Below, piece after piece: positions 1 through 6,194 of a stretch of DNA of 40,726 bases. Positions within the stretch are counted from its first letter, which is position 1; each line of letters starts with the position of its first letter. Below the pieces are notes generated by a model that did not search any database, was not told the DNA's origin, and saw only the letters and a program-made list of their open reading frames with translations. A program made the translations under genes and the position numbers. The stretch spans positions 1 to 40,726 of the forward strand of contig JACQVI010000045.1 of assembly GCA_016209795.1 (NCBI GenBank), written 5' to 3'. The stretch comes from Ignavibacteriota bacterium. GTDB lineage: Bacteria; Bacteroidota; Ignavibacteria; UBA10030; SZUA-254.

Positions 1-24
1 AAACAACGTTGTAAAGCGTTTCAT
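1..24 (-). CDS. start of a gene leaving the window (N-terminus only)
   Basis: An ATG at 24-22 on the minus strand is preceded by a full Shine-Dalgarno AGGAGG (29-34), one of the best in the window. The eight visible codons read MKRFTTLF, which resembles the beginning of a signal peptide and matches the MKRF start of the pilin-like gene at 37802-38368. The rest lies outside the window, so no function can be given. Confidence 0.55.
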
Positions 25-64
25 AAATCCTCCTGTGGATTAGTGAAATTTGTGGATAATCCGT

Positions 65-83
65 CAAAGGTCGTAGACCTTTG
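65..83. repeat. short perfect hairpin upstream of the left-edge gene
   Basis: CAAAGGTC (65-72) and GACCTTTG (76-83) form an 8-bp perfect stem with a 3-base loop. It lies about 40 bases upstream of the start codon at 24. The sequence has no T-tract on either side, so it looks more like a leader hairpin or repeat remnant than a terminator. Confidence 0.5.
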
Positions 84-87
84 GCGT

Positions 88-121
88 GGTGGATTAGTGG
101 ATTAAACATGATTTTTGATTT
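88..121. repeat. dispersed AT-rich direct repeat, copy 1
   Basis: Positions 96-121 match 742-767 at 24 of 26 bases. Positions 88-105 match 38401-38418, upstream of the pilin-like gene, at 17 of 18 bases. Two copies flank the broken DUF559 gene and the palindromic element at 131-256. They may be target or repeat scars, but no exact target-site duplication is visible. Confidence 0.5.
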
Positions 122-130
122 CTGATATAG

Positions 131-256
131 GGAACTCATCCCCTGCCCCTTCTCTAACAAAGAGAAGGGTGGGAATCGTCCCTCTCTTCCTAAGAGAGGG
201 ACCACAGCCTGCCCGCCGTCCGCCACGGCGGACTTTGGCAGGCGGGGGTGAGTTCC
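131..256. mobile_element. palindromic MITE-like repeat element
   Basis: The ends are near-perfect inverted repeats: GGAACTCATCCCCTGCC at 131-147 against the complement of 241-256, differing by one substitution and one indel. Inside are three hairpins: 147-155 with 161-169, 178-188 with 192-202 (11 bp, 3-base loop), and 218-224 with 227-233. A related element sits at 40639-40700. No ORF of its own is present, so if it moves it depends on another enzyme. The 3' end of the DUF559 pseudogene reads into it. Confidence 0.55.
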
Positions 257-631
257 ACGCACGAGCAACTCTGTTATCTTTCTCAACACTTCCGCCAAAT
301 TATTTTCGATGTCTTTATTCTGAAAACGCATAATCTTCATTCCCATACCTTCGATGATGTCGGTCCGTGCATCGTCATAGTCCTGCTGGTAATAGTGATG
401 CCTTCCATCAAGCTCGATCACCAACCGATGACGGTGACAATAGAAGTCGGCAATATAAAATGCTTCCTTGCCTGACGGGTTCTTGAAAAAGATCGGGAAC
501 TGCCGGACAAACTTCTCTCCAAGCAGTTTTCTGTTCCGTACCTGCTGCCACAACATCACCTCGCTTAGTGTCTGCTTTTTCCGTAATTCTCAACATCGTT
601 GTTTCGCCGCTTCGATCGTTTGTCTGTGCAT
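240..631 (-). pseudogene. broken DUF559 (endonuclease-like) gene
   Basis: Reading from ATG 631 (preceded by GGAAGA) gives MHRQTIEAAKQRC, then an in-frame TGA at 592-590, then ELRKKQTLSEVMLWQQ and an otherwise open DUF559-type domain. That domain includes KLLGEKFVRQFPIFF, an IADFYCHRHRLVIELDG core with the ExDG residues typical of the Vsr/restriction-endonuclease-like fold, and a final helix IENNLAEVLRKITELL. The stop is explained by CGA to TGA (Arg to stop), since family members usually have a basic residue before ELR. The 3' end is also abnormal: after LLVRGTHPRL the frame runs into the palindromic element (131-256) and stays open to the window edge. DUF559 proteins are small, Vsr-like and of uncertain biological role. 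A restart at the internal GTG/ATG near 556 would lose the first helix, so I call it a pseudogene. Confidence 0.7.
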
Positions 632-741
632 GCTTTCTTCCTATGCCACTGATGCTTGAAACATCTCATTTCCTTATAGTCGAGCGGGACATGCTCAACA
701 CAATTCGGTGGACTCTCTCAGAGTCTGCCAACCTCTGGCGC

Positions 742-831
742 AGTGGATTAAACATAATTTTCGATTTACCCCGTTGGATATTTATCTTCTATTTTTTTTA
801 CCCCATTGCCAACGGGTATATCCAACGGGGT
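742..831. repeat. direct repeat copy 2 plus 13-bp inverted repeat
   Basis: Positions 742-767 are the second copy of the AT-rich direct repeat at 96-121. Directly after it an exact 13-bp inverted repeat (768-780 with 819-831, core CCCCGTTGGATA) encloses a T-rich loop. The 632-908 gap otherwise holds only short self-complementary pieces, and I see no gene in it. Confidence 0.5.
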
Positions 832-908
832 GAAGATTTCAGATTTCAGATTTTGGATGTAAGTTAATGACTATCATTTATCAGTTTCAGCATTAAAAAT
901 TGTTTTGC

Positions 909-1136
909 TTACGCCAGAGAGAAGCTTTTTGAGCGGCGACCACGCCGATGTCCTGCATTGCGGGACGCAGACGAGCGGGCAATTTTGACAACTGCCCGCA
1001 GTGTCTCATTCACAATCTCAGAATTAGAAAACACCTTCGCTACATCGGGTTCGAGCACAATAATGTTCGTTCCTTTCGCGTATCGAGCGGCGTATTTTCC
1101 CCGCTCACCTTTGCTGAAATCATACTCCGGCAGCAT
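909..1136 (-). CDS. small conserved protein, antitoxin-like
   Basis: A 75-residue protein with the N-terminal block YDFSKGERGKYAARYAKGTN, followed by IIVLEPDVAKVF and NETLRAVVKIARSS. I recall this block from short uncharacterised proteins of many bacteria, often listed as putative antitoxins or found beside PIN-type toxins; this is recollection, not a search. The pattern of a short strand (TNIIVLEPDV) then a helix (SEIVNETLRAVVKIA) resembles a ribbon-helix-helix-like arrangement. The last 20 residues are basic and low in complexity. No Shine-Dalgarno is obvious before ATG 1136. It follows the aspartyl protease gene by 65 bases on the same strand. No toxin gene is seen downstream, so the toxin-antitoxin reading is tentative. 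Confidence 0.55.
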   Translation of the reverse strand: MLPEYDFSKGERGKYAARYAKGTNIIVLEPDVAKVFSNSEIVNETLRAVVKIARSSASRNAGHRRGRRSKSFSLA

Positions 1137-1201
1137 GTCTTGATTATTTTTCTTCTTTTGAAGTTTCAGGTTTTAGGTTTCTTGTTCTTACAGTTTCACT
1201 T

Positions 1202-1639
1202 TTAACTTACAGTATACAATTCCACCGCCATTTTATCGCCGTGCTCTGGATTGGGAACGACAGTCCGTTTCTGTGGATCGGGGACAAGGTCAAGCGTTTC
1301 GAGTGCGATGTACCCTACCAATGCAGGAATACCGTCCGAAAGCTCCATGACATTTACCGTGCACGTGCGTCCTAGAATCGTCAACTGCGCACCACGGAAG
1401 ACTCGCCGCTCCACTGGTCCTGCTGACGTCAGCGCAGTGCGTGTACCAAGAAGTCCTAACCCCAGCTTGGCGATAATATCCGGGGATAAACATAACAGCC
1501 TCGCACCCGTATCGACAAGAGCGCCTAGTTCCACTGCTCTTACCCGGACTGCGTCCATCTCTCCGCGTGAAGCCTTAAGGACATCCTCTAAGTTTTCGAC
1601 CCGTATTGTTGCTTCAATTCTTCCCATATGAAGATTCAC
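1202..1639 (-). CDS. retropepsin-like aspartyl protease
   Basis: A 145-residue protein with the single aspartic protease motif LVDTGA (Asp43-Thr44-Gly45), followed by the hydrophobic and helical turn LLCLSPDIIAKLGL. A second conserved block, PALVGYIALETLDLVPDP, supplies the flap or C-terminal part usual for small clan AA proteases that act as dimers. There is no signal peptide, so a cytoplasmic location is expected. The GTG start at 1639 overlaps the stop of the upstream 120-residue gene (GTGA), pointing to translational coupling. ATG 1627 is an alternative start that removes four residues. Bacterial members of this family mostly lack known substrates. The family assignment is good; the role is unknown. 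Confidence 0.75.
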   Translation of the reverse strand: MNLHMGRIEATIRVENLEDVLKASRGEMDAVRVRAVELGALVDTGARLLCLSPDIIAKLGLGLLGTRTALTSAGPVERRVFRGAQLTILGRTCTVNVMELSDGIPALVGYIALETLDLVPDPQKRTVVPNPEHGDKMAVELYTVS

Positions 1640-1998
1640 GTTGATTCGAGAACGGAACTGTGGCGCTTAGGGTTATCGAATTGCTTTTCCAATCCCGCTT
1701 GATGTCTGTAACTTCTTTCAATGAGGTCGAGAGGTTCTTTCATGAAGCGGTCGAGCCTCGTGTCAAGTTTCTCAAGCAGTGATTCCAATTTATCTAATCG
1801 CATCTCTAATTTAAACAAACGGATATCGAGATCGGCATTGCGACTTTCCCTACGCATCATTTTGATCTCAACATCATTTTTGATCGACTGCGCGTTGAGC
1901 TCAAGCCGCTTTTTCAACCGCTCTTCAAACTCACGCAATTCTTTCAGGAACATGGGGACTGTAACGTTATCGCCTACTTTTAGCCGCTGCGTTTTCAT
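1636..1998 (-). CDS. small coiled-coil protein of unknown function
   Basis: A 120-residue, highly charged protein. From about residue 15 to 100 it is almost entirely predicted helix with heptad-like spacing (FLKELREFEERLKKRLE, then LDIRLFKLEMRLDKLESLL, then EKLDTRLDRFM), so a long coiled coil is likely. The N-terminal stretch VTVPMFLKELREFEERLKK resembles VTKQVLRKELAGVKKRLDE in the 56-residue gene upstream, so the two look like paralogs. There is no signal peptide or membrane segment. It starts 30 bases after that gene and overlaps the protease gene by 4 bases, so the three are probably co-transcribed. Function not recognised. Confidence 0.65.
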   Translation of the reverse strand: MKTQRLKVGDNVTVPMFLKELREFEERLKKRLELNAQSIKNDVEIKMMRRESRNADLDIRLFKLEMRLDKLESLLEKLDTRLDRFMKEPLDLIERSYRHQAGLEKQFDNPKRHSSVLEST

Positions 1999-2028
1999 AC
2001 TGACATTCTGCCTGAAAGCTGTTATCCG

Positions 2029-2199
2029 TTAATTGTTCTTGGTTAACTGGTTCATTGTTATCGGTCTTCCGAACTCAAAGCCGTCGATCTTTTCGTCAAG
2101 CCGCTTCTTAACACCAGCAAGCTCTTTTCTGAGCACTTGTTTGGTTACATTGCTCTCGTGCGATCTTGGTTTTTGCCCCTGTCGTCTACGCACCGCCAT
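2029..2199 (-). CDS. very short basic coiled-coil protein
   Basis: A 56-residue ORF from ATG 2199 to TAA 2029. The basic start MAVRRRQGQKPR is followed by VTKQVLRKELAGVKKRLDE, a charged helix resembling the start of the next gene's coiled coil, and the ORF ends TKNN. It is first in a run with the coiled-coil gene (30 bases on) and the aspartyl protease gene. Support is the shared motif, tight spacing and same strand. No Shine-Dalgarno is evident. It might be a nucleic-acid-binding or partner protein, but that is a guess. Confidence 0.5.
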   Translation of the reverse strand: MAVRRRQGQKPRSHESNVTKQVLRKELAGVKKRLDEKIDGFEFGRPITMNQLTKNN

Positions 2200-2215
2200 G
2201 AAAAAGTGATCTTTG

Positions 2216-2223
2216 CAAACATA
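2216..2223 (-). promoter_or_regulatory. possible Bacteroidota-type -7 element
   Basis: The minus strand reads TATGTTTG, an exact match to the Bacteroidetes -7 consensus TAnnTTTG, 16 bases upstream of the 56-residue gene. No TTG is found at the -33 spacing, and the leader would be very short. Weak call. Confidence 0.25.
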
Positions 2224-2338
2224 GAATAAGGAAATAGAAAGACAGGAGAAGCGTGTGTGCTTGGAAAACTATAATGAGAGAAAACGTCGTCTCAACATTC
2301 ATGGATTAAGGTTCTCGTATTGATTGAAGAATTCACTA

Positions 2339-2451
2339 TCGCCTCAGGAACAGGCGACAAGGTTTTGTTCGGTAACTCTCTAAAATAAGAAAAGATTACC
2401 GAAGTGTCAAGGGTTTTCTTAACTTTTTAGGGGAATGAAAACACCCCTAAA
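2339..2451. other. cluster of three short inverted repeats in a gene-free stretch
   Basis: Within the gene-free stretch 2200-2694 there are three hairpins: TCGCCT/AGGCGA (2339-2344 with 2352-2357), TTCGGTAA/TTACCGAA (2368-2375 with 2396-2403) and TTTAGGGG/CCCCTAAA (2426-2433 with 2444-2451). None is followed by a clear T-tract. No ORF with convincing protein features lies in 2200-2694; the remainder holds the terminator-like hairpin and the palindromic repeat listed separately. Confidence 0.45.
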
Positions 2452-2467
2452 GAAATACGGTTATTTT

Positions 2468-2488
2468 AAAAAAGCTTGCGAGCTTTTT
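2468..2488. terminator. bidirectional terminator-like hairpin
   Basis: AAAAAGCT (2469-2476), a TGCG loop and AGCTTTTT (2481-2488) form an A/T-flanked hairpin, giving a T-run on either strand. It lies about 205 bases past the stop of the cargo gene at 2695 and would end its transcript before the small-gene cluster. The GC part of the stem is short. Confidence 0.4.
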
Positions 2489-2580
2489 CCGACCTCCTTA
2501 AAGGAGTAGGCTGGGGTTATATTAGCTTGCTAAGGTCACTATCCCCACCGTATGAGGCTGCCCGAAATGCCCCTGAATAC

Positions 2581-2667
2581 GTCATTGCGAGTCACGAAGC
2601 GACGAAGCAATCTGACATTCCGAGTCGAAATCGAAGGATGGGATTGCTTCGCTCCGCTCGCAATGAC
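2581..2667. repeat. dispersed GTCATTGCGAG palindromic repeat
   Basis: The left arm starts GTCATTGCGAG and contains CGAAGCAATCT. The right arm contains GGATTGCTTCGC and ends CTCGCAATGAC, the inverted complement. This 87-bp palindrome type is a widespread dispersed repeat in bacterial genomes, found between genes and sometimes read as false ORFs. It sits between the 2695 gene's 3' end and the hairpin at 2468-2488. Confidence 0.7.
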
Positions 2668-2694
2668 TTTTTGGACAGCGGCAACAACGCTCGC

Positions 2695-5600
2695 TTATTT
2701 CAACATCATGACTTTGCGAACACTGATGAAGGCATCGGCAGAAGCCGTAACTGGTCGAGCCATCATCCGAACAAAATAGACACCGGTTGCCGCTTGGCTG
2801 CCATCACTCGTTTTGCCATCCCACTCGATCATATGATACCCAGCTTGCCGAACCTCATCGGCGAGCGTTGCAGCCTTCTGTCCCAACAAGTTGTAGACAA
2901 CAACCTCGAGTTTCGAATCATAGGGCAAACCAACTTCAAACGCTGTCGATGGGTTGAAAGGATTGGGATAGTTCTGACCCAAGGAAAATTCCTTTGGAAT
3001 AGAACTTCCAGCTCCAACCACAAGCGTGAGCTTGAATTCTCCAGCTTTTGCATAGACGATCTGTCCGCTATTTGTAAGGTCTATTGTTTTGCCATTCTTG
3101 TCATCGTGCAGAGAGAACTTCTTCCTGTCTTTGCTTGCGATAGTCCAGCTTATCGTCATCGGTGCCTGAAGCGCCCGAACGTTGATCTCGTATGGGAGAT
3201 TCTCTTTCACGTGGGCTGGATAAGTTTCAAGCACACGTCCCGAGGTGAATTGGACGCTGAACTTTTCCGCATCAGGTGACAATGGTGGCATTTCGTAGTC
3301 CTGCAATCTGATGTTGCCTTTCTCATCCTGGCAGAACAACAGCGTCTGTCTGTTGCCTTCCTTGTCCGTGATCGTCAGCGTGTTCATTGCCTGCGGTGCA
3401 TGTGAAGGCTCATCGATTCTTGGAAAAGCTGCCAAGCCGGAAAGAATAAAGTACCCGACAGAATCAGACTTGACCCAATATCCCTCCGAAGGTTTCAGCG
3501 TATCCTCGACGTTATACCCGCCCTTATATCCAAAGAACTGTGAGAGATGGTTGTTAGGCGGATAAGCCGTAATGGAGCTGGTCAACGCCGGATCGCCGAT
3601 CGTCCCGGCGAGATTCCAGCCTGCTGCGACGTAAACTGTATCTTCAGTACGCTTTTCGCCGAGCTGGCGGATGATCTGGTCGTTACCGAACTTTATCCAG
3701 TATCCTTTCCTATGGTCCAATACCGTGTCTACGACATACGCACCTTCGTATGCAAAGGATTGAGAAATCGCTGATGGGAAAAGCGTTGATAGGTTGTACC
3801 CGGTCGTTGCGGGAAGTTGGTCTCGACCGATAGAAATGATATTCCAGCTTTTGCGATATTGATACGGTTCGCCGACAACAAAGTCGGAGTTTTGGCGCGG
3901 ATCTATTTTATAGCGTCCGTAGCTGCCATAGATGATCCCAACAAGCGTATCAACCCTATCGCCTGCATGGAGGATAAGTTTATTGCTTGCCGTATCGCCT
4001 GGCTGGTTCGAATAGCTATTTAAACCATCTCTAAGGACAAGAATGGGACCTGTACCATCGTCGACTGAGTATTCAGTCGGATCGGAGAAATATGGGTAAA
4101 CATCTGCGAGCACAGCATTGGTCAGGCGTACGAGCATCCCTTCGTACGGCTCGGCGATGGGATTTCCGTTCCCAATTGTGGGACCAAATGTTCCCGTCGT
4201 TAGATCGACCGGCTCAGGTACTTGATGACCGGAAGAATGGATAGTGACTAACGAATCAAGAATACGGGTATTTTCGAATAGGAAATTGAAGCTGTTGGTG
4301 TATTCCTGCACAGTTCCTGTAACAGTGACACTATCACCTCTTTTCATGGCGCTCAAGGCTGCATGTGTTGCAGAATCTCGACTCACAACCCAGATGCCGC
4401 TCCATGGAGTGTTACCACTTTGAATAAACCAGACGTTCGTACCCCCCGGAAGCGGTCCAAACGGCGAAAGGGCAAGATCAGACGTATCTGCCGTTACGAT
4501 GCCAGACACCGAAACGACACCACCGACATAGGCTGACCTTCCGTTAGTGTATGGCGTGTATTGAACATCATAGATAGAGAGAGGACCATCTCGAACGGTA
4601 TAAAAAAAGAGTCCTTTACTGGAATCACCTCCCAACTGAGAACTTGAATTTGCAAGGATTTTTTCATTTCCTGCTGTGTCAATACCTTTGATGAAATATC
4701 TGACGTTTGTCCCATTGGGCCAGGGGTTATGATCTACATCCCAGATGATCCCTTCGTACGTGGAATCTGGAGAAATCATTGTCATCGCCGCATCTGTCCA
4801 CGGACCATTATTGATACTCGTAAAAAGACGAGCCTCAGCAATATCGTAACCGCCAGTGGTCTTTCTGACAATAGCATTGACACGAACTGTATCTTGAGAT
4901 GTAACAACCACGGGATAACGTCGATGCTGAATAACGGTTGGAAGAGCAATACCATACACAACATCTCCCGGGTACAGAGGACAGATACGATAGCCGCGCG
5001 GATTTTCACCTCCTGCCACAGTTAACATCGTTCCTCTAATGGTGTCAATGATAGCACCGACTGGTGGATAGACAAACGATGGATCACCGGGAATATCCGT
5101 CGGCGGTGTTCCATGACCAAAGGTAAAATAATGGGAAGCATCATAGTCTGCAAGATAATTCCCTGCGTCATCATTCATGACCCATGTCCCACGACCGGTA
5201 TTGAGCTGGGCATTAACGGCGAGGTTATATAACACTACCAGACTCCCTTCATAAGGCTCACCAGTTGAATATTTCACCTGTCCACCGGGATGAGCGCCAA
5301 CGTAAAAATCCGAAACAGGCTTAAAATCAGGCTCAGGAATAGGAGCGCTACCGACAATATCAATGGAGATACCGGGATAGGGTCGAAATTGAGTCGTGCT
5401 ATTTGCCCTCTCAGTGGCAGTAGTTGGGAATTCCTCGACCCATCCTGTTATCTTTATAACATCTCCTCGCTCTGGGGTGGTAAATCCATCTAACCTTGCT
5501 TGCGACGTATCAGGACCCGCACCTGTAACGCCAGATCCAACTCGTACAAGGATGCCGCCCCATTCATTTGAGTTAACCGCAGTGTCATGGAGGATCATTG

Positions 5601-5916
5601 TCCAACCACTCTGGGTAAACGTTAATCCCGGATATGGAGGATCACCGGCAAATGGCGTTATGACAATTGCTGTGATCACAACAGTATCTCCCTCTAATGG
5701 AGATGTTTGTAACGTCCAGCGGGCATGAGGATTCGATAGGCTTTCCAATAAGAGAAGCGAATCAAGAGGAACTTCTTGAATATCTCTTATCGTCACTTCG
5801 GGATAGAGTGCCCATTGCTGAGTTATTTTGTTGTAGCGCGGAATTAATTTCTTTTCTCCTGCATGGAGGTTTATAACGTATGCGAAAAAAAGGAACACGA
5901 TGAACAAGCGCTTCAT
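2695..5916 (-). CDS. T9SS-secreted OB-fold/Ig-like surface protein
   Basis: A 1073-residue secreted protein. ATG 5916 is chosen because AAGGAG lies 9 bases upstream and a signal peptide (MKRLFIVFLFFAYVINLHAG) follows. Order of parts: an OB-fold-like N-terminal region (about 70-280, with GDTVVITAIV and YEGSLVVLYNL); an Ig-like strand region (about 345-440); a second OB-fold-like region (about 500-680, GDSVTVTGTVQEY and YEGMLVRLTNAVL) of the type attached to secreted nucleases, but with no nuclease domain here; a double WNIIS...GYWIK / WNLAG...GYWVK module (about 685-828); a degenerate LPPxPP-type module (about 843-945, MPPLSPDAEKFSVQF); and the T9SS type A sorting domain (977-1073, NYPNPFNPST, ending RKVMMLK). 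It should reach the cell surface or medium through T9SS. It has its own candidate promoter and lies behind the terminator of the upstream cargo gene. The substrate is not evident. Confidence 0.85.
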   Translation of the reverse strand: MKRLFIVFLFFAYVINLHAGEKKLIPRYNKITQQWALYPEVTIRDIQEVPLDSLLLLESLSNPHARWTLQTSPLEGDTVVITAIVITPFAGDPPYPGLTFTQSGWTMILHDTAVNSNEWGGILVRVGSGVTGAGPDTSQARLDGFTTPERGDVIKITGWVEEFPTTATERANSTTQFRPYPGISIDIVGSAPIPEPDFKPVSDFYVGAHPGGQVKYSTGEPYEGSLVVLYNLAVNAQLNTGRGTWVMNDDAGNYLADYDASHYFTFGHGTPPTDIPGDPSFVYPPVGAIIDTIRGTMLTVAGGENPRGYRICPLYPGDVVYGIALPTVIQHRRYPVVVTSQDTVRVNAIVRKTTGGYDIAEARLFTSINNGPWTDAAMTMISPDSTYEGIIWDVDHNPWPNGTNVRYFIKGIDTAGNEKILANSSSQLGGDSSKGLFFYTVRDGPLSIYDVQYTPYTNGRSAYVGGVVSVSGIVTADTSDLALSPFGPLPGGTNVWFIQSGNTPWSGIWVVSRDSATHAALSAMKRGDSVTVTGTVQEYTNSFNFLFENTRILDSLVTIHSSGHQVPEPVDLTTGTFGPTIGNGNPIAEPYEGMLVRLTNAVLADVYPYFSDPTEYSVDDGTGPILVLRDGLNSYSNQPGDTASNKLILHAGDRVDTLVGIIYGSYGRYKIDPRQNSDFVVGEPYQYRKSWNIISIGRDQLPATTGYNLSTLFPSAISQSFAYEGAYVVDTVLDHRKGYWIKFGNDQIIRQLGEKRTEDTVYVAAGWNLAGTIGDPALTSSITAYPPNNHLSQFFGYKGGYNVEDTLKPSEGYWVKSDSVGYFILSGLAAFPRIDEPSHAPQAMNTLTITDKEGNRQTLLFCQDEKGNIRLQDYEMPPLSPDAEKFSVQFTSGRVLETYPAHVKENLPYEINVRALQAPMTISWTIASKDRKKFSLHDDKNGKTIDLTNSGQIVYAKAGEFKLTLVVGAGSSIPKEFSLGQNYPNPFNPSTAFEVGLPYDSKLEVVVYNLLGQKAATLADEVRQAGYHMIEWDGKTSDGSQAATGVYFVRMMARPVTASADAFISVRKVMMLK

Positions 5917-5992
5917 GAGGAAACTCCTTGAGATTGATTGAACAAAATTGTTATTAGACAATTGCGAGCGTGAAAAGAGACGCTGCACTGTG

Positions 5993-6021
5993 AATGTACA
6001 AAATTTACGGTGAAGGTGCAA
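5993..6021 (-). promoter_or_regulatory. candidate sigma-70-type promoter for the 2695-5916 gene
   Basis: On the minus strand TTGCAC (6021-6016) and TACATT (5998-5993) are separated by exactly 17 bases, about 77 bases upstream of the start codon at 5916. It follows the terminator at 6083-6157, where a new promoter is expected. The hexamers match consensus only partly. Confidence 0.35.
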
Positions 6022-6082
6022 CAGATTTGAAAAACTTTTGCAGGACGAGTCACTTCGCAAAAAATCTTTGAATCCCACCAAT

Positions 6083-6157
6083 AAAAAAAGCGTGAGCCCG
6101 GCAAAGTCGCATCAAGGGGAGGCGACTTGATGTCGACGTGGGGCGCCGGACCCACAC
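6083..6157 (-). terminator. large structured terminator after the 6195-8534 gene
   Basis: On the minus strand, 6157-6145 pairs with 6102-6090 (13 bp, three G-U pairs) and is followed by seven T (6089-6083). This is a strong intrinsic terminator starting 38 bases past the stop at 6195. Its 42-base interior is itself structured: AAGTCGC/GCGACTT (6104-6110 with 6122-6128), or alternatively ATCAAG/CTTGAT (6111-6116 with 6126-6131). These two inner stems cannot both form. Confidence 0.75.
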
Positions 6158-6194
6158 TTGTTCGATTGATCATAGACATAACTTAGAGACTGCC

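Noticed and set aside
590-592. In-frame TGA in the DUF559 gene as a recoded (selenocysteine or read-through) codon
   Set aside because: No Cys or Sec is expected at this site, no downstream recoding structure is evident, and a single CGA to TGA change explains it; the 3' end is also damaged.
2476-3279. 267-codon plus-strand ORF
   Set aside because: It runs through the dispersed palindromic repeat and then antisense to the sorting domain of the 2695 gene; no protein family features or Shine-Dalgarno.
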